NCBI GenBank assembly: GCA_016719605.1 | Contig: JADJYW010000020.1 | Location: forward strand, 1 to 64,000 | DNA from: Lewinellaceae bacterium | Lineage (GTDB): Bacteria; Bacteroidota; Bacteroidia; Chitinophagales; Saprospiraceae | DNA length: 64,000 nt | Direction: 5' to 3' | Shown: positions 58,101-64,000 of the stretch, in pieces | Position numbering within the stretch: the first letter of the stretch is position 1 | Layout of the letters: every line of letters begins with the position of its first letter | Notes under the pieces: generated by a model | Databases searched by the model: none | The model's input: only the letters and a program-made list of their open reading frames with translations | What the model was told of the DNA's origin: nothing | Program-made: the position numbers and the translations under genes

Positions 58101-58983
58101 TTCTACGGGCCACGTTTACATGGGCTCGGGTGGCGGCACTTATTCGTGGAGCATCGCTGGTAATGGTACGATCAACGGCTCGACCACTAACCCGACGGTA
58201 ACCGTGGATGCCGGCACTGCGGGCACTTACACCGTCACGCTGACCGTGACCAATGCCGGATGCACTTCCTCTTGCTCCAAAACGGTGACGGTAAATACAA
58301 ACCCAACGGCGGCAATCGGTGGTGCGTTGAGTTTCTGCGCGGGCAGCAGCACCACGCTCACGGCGAGCGGCGGCACCTCGTACCTGTGGGACGACAATAG
58401 CACGAACGCCATGCGCACGATCAGCGCGGCAGGCACATACACCGTACAGGTGACGGACGGCAACGGCTGCACCGATACCGAAACAGCGACGGTGACGCAA
58501 AATGCCGCCCCCGCCGCCGTCACCGCTTCCGGCGCCGGTACCTTCTGCGGCAGCACCACGATCACGGCCGACAACGGCGGCGACGGCACCATTTATTTCC
58601 AGGGCACTACCAGCGGCGGCATGTCCACGGCCAATGCTTCCGCGAGCGAAGTGGTGACATCCTCGGGCACCTACTACTTCCGCGCCCGCTCGGCAGACGG
58701 CTGCTGGGGAACGGAGGGCAGTGTGACCGTGACCATCAACCCACTCCCGACGGCCAACTCCTGCAACCAGGTGAACGACCTGTGCCAAACCAATAGCGGA
58801 ACCATAGACATCAAAGCCAGCGGCGGCACCCCCTCGTACAGCGTCACCTGGACGCCGGCGCACGGGATGTCGCAACCACAGACCATCACGAACAGCGGCG
58901 ATATGATCACTATCACCGGCCTGCAGGGCGGCACCAACTACACGTTTGTAGTGAAGGACGCGAACAACTGCCAGGCGCCGTAG
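55171..58983 (+). CDS. Secreted glycine-rich and PKD-like protein without T9SS tail
   Basis: A 1,270-residue protein. The N-terminal signal region is long and charged (KNTLQIWNNTWGHTARSCRQ, then APVVVMVVMGAGSAWGQ). A beta domain (LAVGDIMFANIIQTDNDAGT) related to that of the HYR gene follows. Next is a glycine-rich domain with TFTVPAGVTCVRVQAWGGGG and more than 150 Gly-rich residues. Several PKD-like/Ig-like domains follow (SVCTGTPATIAGNPTGGSGM; TVDAGTAGTYTVTLTVTNAG). It ends at FVVKDANNCQAP with no recognised sorting domain, unlike the neighbouring genes. The start at 55171 rather than 55165 follows the ATG. It is probably surface-associated or exported by another route. Confidence 0.85.
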   Translation: MKNTLQIWNNTWGHTARSCRQYAGEVLRRAAPVVVMVVMGAGSAWGQILQVTGSPQTATTTSTTLTINKPSGLAVGDIMFANIIQTDNDAGTGLNTNASRSGWTVIAGNQIGINGNNEWWGTLLYKIADAADVMAANFAFTLDTDANGDGSAGGIVAFSGVDTGFPFDAVPPGVFNTTVSDDLLATGITTTTNNAAVVMFGMNAANETFGSWTTTAPGALAEVFEQTFASGASMGAAAAWGTLATAGATGNGTAEMSDNDNDPNGALLIALRPANATITSPFTPAYGGTFTVPAGVTCVRVQAWGGGGGGGMNDTGGGSGADGAGGGGGGGYREGVLIVSPGDNITVAIGAAGAGAPNTTNTAGTAGGNSTVTHTSGVITANGGTAGTSGTAGGTGGGGSFSGTVYGQIAFAGGAGGGGDANEGGGGGGSAGSAGNGGNGANLTAGTAGAGGGAAGGAGGDDGAGTSGSLPGGGGGGAGDEGGGGGNGAYGQVILTWGSLSSSTAGTITSGSPASSCTSPFNPNNISGDDPAGAETWSWQSSTDGGTTWTTIGGATSASYDPGNITATTQYRRLRSVSGECPGISNVVTYSVNTPPTAGAPTTASVCTGTPATIAGNPTGGSGMYTTHAWTITNAGGTGATNGANLTNANQETVTFNGTGLTAGTVTLQYTVTDNNGCTGTKTVAVTVSLSLAITGVSICAGGSGSLAVTSACADVSGSEGPSFAGTGTNVTGVGTVAWTNPGNIVSDNGSSATASRGTDGTVTTNYLQGTNLGFTIPSGATINGIQVSMNRFASVSSGSDNVQDNIVRLIKAGTVTGDNKAVAGNWATATGTVVSYGGASDLWGTTWTPAQINASNFGAALSANITRDNGIVTGSVDYISITVYYTIDHTISWYTVSSGGTAVQTESSLTTFNPVGDAEVLMAGAPYSSLNNTNTPGTYTFWAECSLYPDCRTAVDFVINPGPSCSITGSDPVCANSTGHVYMGSGGGTYSWSIAGNGTINGSTTNPTVTVDAGTAGTYTVTLTVTNAGCTSSCSKTVTVNTNPTAAIGGALSFCAGSSTTLTASGGTSYLWDDNSTNAMRTISAAGTYTVQVTDGNGCTDTETATVTQNAAPAAVTASGAGTFCGSTTITADNGGDGTIYFQGTTSGGMSTANASASEVVTSSGTYYFRARSADGCWGTEGSVTVTINPLPTANSCNQVNDLCQTNSGTIDIKASGGTPSYSVTWTPAHGMSQPQTITNSGDMITITGLQGGTNYTFVVKDANNCQAP

Positions 58984-59073
58984 TACAGCAACGACATTTT
59001 ACTGGATAATCCTTACTTCTGATATGCTCCATGAGTTTCAAACGATCCACCTAAATTTTAAAAACAACATCTT

Positions 59074-60948
59074 ATGACTAAGAAACTTCTACTTTTCTTC
59101 GGTGTGCTCGCCGGTATTGGATACGCGACGCACATACAGGCCCAGTGTACGGGCGGCATGTCGGTGATGATCCTCGGCTCCACGTCGGGTTCGCCGTTGA
59201 CGGCTACGGCCAGTTCGACGCCTGCATCCTGCAACGGCGGGAGCAACGGTACGGCCACGGTCGTACCTGCGGGCGGCAGCCCGGCATATTCCTACAACTG
59301 GGAAGGCTCGCCGACCGGCGACGGTACGGCCACGATCACGGGCCTGACCATGGGCACTTACACGGTGACGGTGACGGACGTAAACTTATGCTCGACGGTG
59401 ACGAGTGTGATGGTGGCACAGCCAACAGCCTTGACCGCAGCCATCGCAGCGACGGACGCATCGGGTGTTGTCAACGACATGATCGTGTGCCCGGGCGGCT
59501 CGGCCAACCTGGACGCGAACCCGAGCGGCGGCACACCGGGCTACACCTACGTTTGGGACAACATGCTGCCTGCGCAGGAAATGAACACGGTCACGCCTCC
59601 GGCGACGACGACCTACAACGTGACGGTCACGGATGCCAACAGCTGTACGGCTGTGGCTGCAAAGACCATCACCGTCAACCCGACACTTACCGCAGCCATC
59701 GCGGCAACCGATATGTCAGGCTACTCCAGCGACATGATCGTATGCCCGGGCGGCTCGGCCACCCTCGATGCTGACCCCAACGGCGGTACACCCGGCTACA
59801 CCTATGTTTGGGACAATATGCTTGCTGCGCAGGAAATGAATACGGTCACGCCTCCGGCGACGACGACCTACAACGTGACGGTCACGGATGCCAATGGTTG
59901 TACGGCTGTGGCAGCCAAGACCATCACCGTCAACCCGGCCTTGTCTGCCGTAATAGCAGCGACGGATGCATCGGGCGTGGCAAACGACATGATCGTGTGT
60001 CCGGGCGGTTCGGCCAACCTCGACGCGAACCCCACTGGCGGATCACCTGGCTACAATTATACCTGGGACAACGACCTGACGGGCAATACGGACATGCATA
60101 CCGTAACGCCTGTGGCAACGACGACCTACAATGTGACAATCACGGACAACGTCGGTTGTACCACCACGGCAGCCAAAACCATCACGGTTAATCCGGCATT
60201 GTCGGCCGTCATCGCGGCAACAGATGCTTCCGGTGTCGCCAACGACATGATCGTGTGCCCGGGCGGCTCGGCCAATCTGGACGCCAACCCCACCGGTGGC
60301 ACCGCCGGCTACACCTACGCTTGGGACAACAGCCTGCCCGCGCAGGAAATGCACACAGTTACTCCGGTAGCGACTACGACCTACAACGTGACGGTCACGG
60401 ATGTCAACGGTTGCACGGCTGTAGCGGCTAAGATGATCACCGTGAATCCGGCCCTCACCTTCTCCTCCGCCTCCGTCACCTCGAACTACAACGGCGCGCA
60501 TGTCAGCTGCGCCGCCGGTCAGGGCACGAGCAACAACGGCGAGATAACGGTAGCCGCTACCGGCGGCACACCGGGCTATATGTACAGCAAAGACAACGGC
60601 ATGAACTACCAGATGTCCGGCGTATTCAGTGCTCTGACGGCAGGCGCCTACACCATGGTGGTACAGGATGCCAACGGCTGCACGACTTCGCAAGTTGTCA
60701 ACGTCGTGGCGCCGACGGCGATCACCGCCGCTACCTGCACGAATGCCAACGACTTGTGCCAGTTGAATGCAGGCGAGGTGCGAGTAGAAGCGGCCGGCGG
60801 CACGGGCGCGCTGACTGCCTCCTGGACAAGTGCATGCATGCCGAGCGCCGGCGGTCCATTGGCTATCCCGGCAATCTTTACGGGTTTGAAAGGGAACTGC
60901 ACCTACAACTTTGTCGTCACCGATGCCAACGGGTGTCAGGTGCCGTAA
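59074..60948 (+). CDS. Secreted PKD-like repeat protein without T9SS tail
   Basis: A 624-residue protein. The signal peptide (TKKLLLFFGVLAGIGYATHI...QAQ) is followed by a SprB-like unit (TPASCNGGSNGTATVVPAGG) and four PKD-like tandem repeats of 85-86 residues (each opening AAIAATDASG and containing DMIVCPGGSA). Two SprB-like units complete it. The C-terminus, FVVTDANGCQVP, is nearly the same as that of the preceding gene (DANNCQAP). There is no T9SS sorting domain. It lies 90 bases downstream of the previous gene on the same strand, probably in one transcription unit. Confidence 0.85.
   Translation: MTKKLLLFFGVLAGIGYATHIQAQCTGGMSVMILGSTSGSPLTATASSTPASCNGGSNGTATVVPAGGSPAYSYNWEGSPTGDGTATITGLTMGTYTVTVTDVNLCSTVTSVMVAQPTALTAAIAATDASGVVNDMIVCPGGSANLDANPSGGTPGYTYVWDNMLPAQEMNTVTPPATTTYNVTVTDANSCTAVAAKTITVNPTLTAAIAATDMSGYSSDMIVCPGGSATLDADPNGGTPGYTYVWDNMLAAQEMNTVTPPATTTYNVTVTDANGCTAVAAKTITVNPALSAVIAATDASGVANDMIVCPGGSANLDANPTGGSPGYNYTWDNDLTGNTDMHTVTPVATTTYNVTITDNVGCTTTAAKTITVNPALSAVIAATDASGVANDMIVCPGGSANLDANPTGGTAGYTYAWDNSLPAQEMHTVTPVATTTYNVTVTDVNGCTAVAAKMITVNPALTFSSASVTSNYNGAHVSCAAGQGTSNNGEITVAATGGTPGYMYSKDNGMNYQMSGVFSALTAGAYTMVVQDANGCTTSQVVNVVAPTAITAATCTNANDLCQLNAGEVRVEAAGGTGALTASWTSACMPSAGGPLAIPAIFTGLKGNCTYNFVVTDANGCQVP
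59431..60453 (+). repeat. Four tandem PKD-like coding repeats, about 255 bp each
   Basis: Units start at 59431, 59686, 59941 and 60199 with spacings of 255, 255 and 258 bases. They encode near-identical segments such as TTTYNVTVTDANGCTAVAAK. Confidence 0.85.
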
Positions 60949-60988
60949 CAGATATTTGATTTGTACCCATGTGACGCGCAGCCCACGA

Positions 60989-61019
60989 GACCTTCCAGAT
61001 TTGACAAACCTGGAAGGTC
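60989..61019. terminator. Palindrome GACCTTCCAG...CTGGAAGGTC after the PKD-like gene
   Basis: 14-base arms with one mismatch and a 3-base loop. It shares the CTTCCAGGTTT core with the hairpin at 3478 and with a half copy near 39210. It is placed like a terminator. Confidence 0.6.
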
Positions 61020-61073
61020 ACATGGGTGGTTAATTCACCGGGTGACTTGAAGTCTTATGTCGTCAACTTAAGC

Positions 61074-61141
61074 GCCGCGCTTGGTGTTTTCACCAAGCGC
61101 ACTCGCACTCGGTAGCGCTTGGTGAAAACACCAAGCGCGGC
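61074..61141. repeat. Nested palindrome, GCCGCGCTTGGTGTTTTCAC arms
   Basis: Perfect 27-base arms (61074-61100 and 61115-61141). Each arm is itself a hairpin (GCTTGGTG TTTT CACCAAGC). It is immediately followed by the dispersed element copy. With that element it fills the 466-base gap before the next gene, and no gene is seen there. Confidence 0.85.
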
Positions 61142-61145
61142 GGCC

Positions 61146-61295
61146 AATTGATTTTTTTCAGACAGGATTTACAAGATTTACAGGATAAATGAGGCGACTC
61201 CGTCGCCGAAAATCCTGTAAATCCTTTTTATCCTGTCAAAAAATGAATTCGCCTGTCAACGGCGCAATACGGTGCGGACTTAAGAGACAGCCTCT
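61146..61295 (-). repeat. Dispersed inverted-repeat element, truncated copy
   Basis: The reverse complement of 8053-8232, about 95% identical over 150 bases, lacking roughly 30 bases at the end next to the nested palindrome. The retained terminal repeat is GAGACAGCCTCT. Truncation may reflect insertion or recombination beside the palindrome. Confidence 0.75.
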
Positions 61296-61414
61296 CGTTC
61301 CGGGTTGTGTCAAGATTTGGAGGGAGCGGGCGGGCACGTTTTTCGGGCGTGCCCGCCAACTCCGCTCTGTTGAAGCAGCATGGTGATTACTAATGCTTTT
61401 TAATTCTGATTGAA

Positions 61415-63327
61415 ATGAAAAAAGGACTCTTTTCTCAAGTCGCCATTCTCGCGCTTTGTTTTCTGGCAGGTATCGTACAAGCCGGGGCACAATGTGCGGG
61501 GCCGATGTCGGTCCCGATCCTCGGGTCCGGCACGGGCAGTAGTTTGTCTGCCGGCGAAACGCATATTGATGCCTTGTGCCCGGCCACAAACGGCTCGGCC
61601 ACGATTTCGGCCACGGGCGGCACGGCGCCTTACTCCGGGACAGGTACGTTCCCGCAACTGCCCGGCACCCAGCAGTACACCGTGACGGATGCGGCAGGCT
61701 GTATGGCTACGGTAATGGTCACCATACTCGTGACGGACGCTACCCCGCCCTTCATCTCCTGCCCTGCCGGCCAAACGGTCACACCGCCTTCCGGCGAATG
61801 TACCTACACCATTTCCGGCACGGCATTCGACCCGACGTCGAGCGACAACTGTGGTGTGGCGAGCACGACCAACGATTTCAATAACATGGCCTCGCTGAAC
61901 GGCGCGGTACTTCCTGCCGGCGCCAACGTGATCGAATGGATGGTGACCGACGTGACAGGGCTGACCAATACCTGCCAAATTACCCTGACCGTCAATGCGT
62001 GTACCCAAATCACCGGTACGATTTTCTGGCAGGGCGACGGCGTCACGGGCGTGAACAACGTGAACGTGGCGCTCACCGGAGAAGCCACCGACAACGACGT
62101 GACCGTACCTGCCGGCACCTATAGCCTGGTGGCCAACACGGGCGACGATTTTGTGGTCACCCCGACGAAGAACCCGCCGGGCGGTATGTTCAATGGTGTG
62201 ACGGTCGCCGATGCTTCGGCTATTCAGCAGCACCTGACAGGCTCCAATTTAATCACTGATTTTTACCGTTTGCTGGCTGCCGACTGCGACAGGAGCAACA
62301 ATATCGCGTCGGTGGATGCGGCGCTTATCCGCTTTGGTTTGCTGGGTATCCCGTCGGCGCTGGCGATCCTGAATACTGCGGGCGCCTGGCGTTTTGTGCG
62401 CACGGACTATGTCCCGGTGTTGGCCGGGCCATACATGCTGGACAACTATGCGCTTTTCAGCACGCATGTACTGACTGGCGTATCGGGTTCGGTGACGGAT
62501 AAAGATTTTTACGGCGTCAAGGCCGGCGACGTGCTGGAGGAAGGTTTTCCTGTCCCGGGGGGTATAGCCGACCCGTCGCTCAAGCCCGACCCGTCGGCCC
62601 GGCCGTTGGTGTGGCGCGTACGCGACCGCGTGTTGCAGGCCGGCGAGCCGGTGGAACTCGACTTTTCGGTGGTCAATTTCACCGACATCGCGGCATTTCA
62701 GCACGGCATGCGTTTCGATCCGGCGGTGTTGAAATACGAAGGTGTGAGCATCACCACGACGGGAATCCCGATGGATGCTGCGGGCAACTTCGGCGCCTAC
62801 CGGATTGCTGCGGGCGAGTTGCGCACCTTGTGGTCGGTGGCCCAGGGTGTCACGCTGCCGGGGGTACAACCGATGTACCGCTTGCGTTTCACCGCCCTGC
62901 AAGGCGGCATGAAACTCAGCGAAGTAGCGTCGTTCGATCCGGCTATTTTGAGCACGGTGGCGTACACAACCGCGCTGGCTCCGCGCGAGGTGCAGTTAGT
63001 TTTCACGGACTACAAAAACACGGGTATATTTTCCACAGACAACAAAGTGGACATCCCGAACACCGGCTTCGATCTGCTGCAAAACCGGCCGAATCCGTTC
63101 AGCGACCGCACGACCATCGGGTTTATTCTGCCGGAGGCTTGCGATGCGCAACTGCGCGTATTCGACATCAGCGGCCGCGAGCCAGGCATTCCGACGAAAC
63201 ATACCCGGCCGGCTACCACGAAGTGGTGCTCCGGCTGGAAGAACTCTCGGCAACCGGCATGCTTTTTTACGAACTAACCACGCCGCAAGGCAAGCAGACG
63301 CGTAAGATGATGGCCGTGAAATTGTAA
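61415..63327 (+). CDS. Secreted SprB/HYR protein with dockerin-like, cohesin-like and T9SS modules (one frameshift)
   Basis: About 637 residues after repair. A signal peptide (MKKGLFSQVAILALCFLAGI...GAQ) is followed by one SprB-like unit and an HYR-like unit (PPFISCPAGQTVTPPSGECT). The C-terminal module matches the giant HYR gene: a CNA-B-like strand region (GTIFWQGDGVTGVNNVNVAL), dockerin-like EF hands (LAADCDRSNNIASVDAALIR), cohesin-like (RVLQAGEPVELDFSVVNFTD) and T9SS type A (LLQNRPNPFSDRTTIGFILP). One base is lost near 63182 in the sorting domain; restoring it gives the ending MLFYELTTPQGKQTRKMMAV. The module is nearly identical at DNA level to 53980-54700, suggesting recent duplication or gene conversion. 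Confidence 0.87.
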
Positions 63328-63346
63328 GGAACGGTACGGTTTTATA

Positions 63347-63380
63347 TTTGCCATGCCCTGCAATTTATACGGTACATTTG
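63347..63380 (+). promoter_or_regulatory. Bacteroidota promoter TTTG-N22-TACATTTG
   Basis: A -33 TTTG at 63347-63350 and a -7 TACATTTG at 63373-63380 with 22-base spacing, the best complete promoter match I noticed in the window. A further TATATTTG box is at 63343. It implies a leader of about 320 bases. Confidence 0.6.
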
Positions 63381-63624
63381 TGCGTAATTTTTTTAACAGG
63401 ATGGTTGAATACCTGTTTTTTTAGTCTTTAATCCCGTTTTTAATTTATCCGACTCCATCAAGGAGCGGATGGTTATCGTACATCTATGAGAAAGTCATTC
63501 CCAATTTGGTTGGAGGCGTTCACGAATTTTCGTGATGTGCCTTTATTCCGTGTTCAGGCAGCACGGTGCTTTCGGTGGTCTTCGCCGATGCTTTCTTCGT
63601 TTGTCACTTTAAGGAAAATACATG

Positions 63625-63660
63625 CGCTCCCAGCCGGCAGGCTGTGGAGCGCTGTTTTTG
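63625..63660 (+). promoter_or_regulatory. Hairpin plus T tract in the leader of the last gene
   Basis: Arms GCGCTCCCAGCC / GGCTGTGGAGCGC with one bulge, then TGTTTTTG, about 50 bases before the ATG. The shape is that of an intrinsic terminator, so it may act as an attenuator in the leader. Confidence 0.45.
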
Positions 63661-63709
63661 TATATCAACAAACCCCTTTGTTTTTTCACGATTAAAACCC
63701 CGTATGGGT

Positions 63710-64000
63710 ATGAAAAAAGCGCTATACCACAACTTCGGCCTTTGTGCCGTTTTGTTTTTTCTCGCCAACTTTTTTGCCGCAGTAGTCCTGCCGGCACAAA
63801 CACAAACCTTTTCCTCGTCGGGCACCTTCACGGTGCCGACCGGCGTCACCAGCATCACGGTGGAGTGCTGGGGCGGCGGCGGTAAGGGCGGTACCCGTGA
63901 CTCCGACGGCGTCGCCGGCGGCGGCGGCGGCGGTGCATATTCCCGCAAGGTGGTTGCCGTTACGCCGGGCAATACCTACACCGTTACGGTTGGCGCCGGA
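63710..64000 (+). CDS. Secreted glycine-rich domain protein, truncated by the window end
   Basis: The first 97 residues only. A signal peptide (MKKALYHNFGLCAVLFFLAN...LPAQ) is followed by a glycine-rich domain FSSSGTFTVPTGVTSITVEC and WGGGGKGG, the same domain as in the gene at 55171. The start may be 63704 or 63710. It continues the run of large secreted proteins and has a long leader with a hairpin and its own promoter. Confidence 0.85.
   Translation, partial: MKKALYHNFGLCAVLFFLANFFAAVVLPAQTQTFSSSGTFTVPTGVTSITVECWGGGGKGGTRDSDGVAGGGGGGAYSRKVVAVTPGNTYTVTVGAG

Noticed and set aside
1..64000. tRNA or rRNA genes
   Set aside because: I looked for cloverleaf-like segments and rRNA landmarks in the gaps and saw none; short tRNAs could still escape reading by eye.

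Overview
This window is about 64 kb of a fairly GC-rich Bacteroidota chromosome, most likely from the Saprospirales/Lewinellaceae side of the phylum. Supporting evidence: many genes are preceded by the Bacteroidota -7 box TAnnTTTG; secreted proteins end in type IX secretion (T9SS) sorting domains of both type A and type B; there are SprB repeats, a DUF3276/PUR-type protein, a eukaryote-like citrate synthase and a TonB-dependent receptor with a carboxypeptidase-regulatory-like N-terminus. The placement is inference from gene content, not a phylogeny.

Layout. 1-9.6 kb: TonB receptor, small lipoprotein, acyl-CoA reductase, a corrupted low-complexity stretch (about 4650-5155), trmD, DUF2256, a zinc-ribbon protein, prmC and a secreted serine hydrolase. 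9.7-12.3 kb: YtxH protein and a PIN-domain toxin-antitoxin pair lodged at the 3' end of a LolC/E-type permease, bounded by a perfect 84-bp direct repeat. 12.4-17.9 kb: one giant SprB-repeat surface protein. 17.9-26.7 kb: DASH-type photolyase, kdsB, LysM protein, a lipoprotein-ribH-metallohydrolase operon and two OmpA-family proteins. 26.9-34 kb: smc and a secreted TolB-propeller/amidohydrolase. 34-40.6 kb: a small gene plus HNH nuclease pair whose nuclease start codon was split by a MITE, two genes of unknown function, and an AlkC-like DNA glycosylase. 40.6-45 kb: small membrane protein, HsdR-N-like protein, citrate synthase, DUF3276 protein, another MITE and a membrane-anchored ASKHA-fold protein. 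45.7-64 kb: five consecutive genes for very large secreted proteins built from HYR, PKD-like, glycine-rich, cohesin-like, dockerin-like and T9SS sorting modules, one with 19 tandem 246-bp HYR units.

The genes suggest a surface-active heterotroph: outer-membrane uptake, LPS synthesis (kdsB), a large T9SS-exported adhesin/scaffold repertoire, and ordinary housekeeping (trmD, prmC, ribH, smc, gltA). The accessory layer is short non-autonomous repeats: two MITEs with recognisable terminal repeats and target duplications, an inverted pair of 150-180 bp elements, and several palindromic families including one hairpin with perfect 84-bp arms.

Quality caveat: about a dozen genes carry single-base indels, many in homopolymers, that split otherwise intact frames. 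These look mainly like consensus errors, so I annotate them as single genes and give the repaired frame. The HNH gene is different: its start is interrupted by a real insertion.
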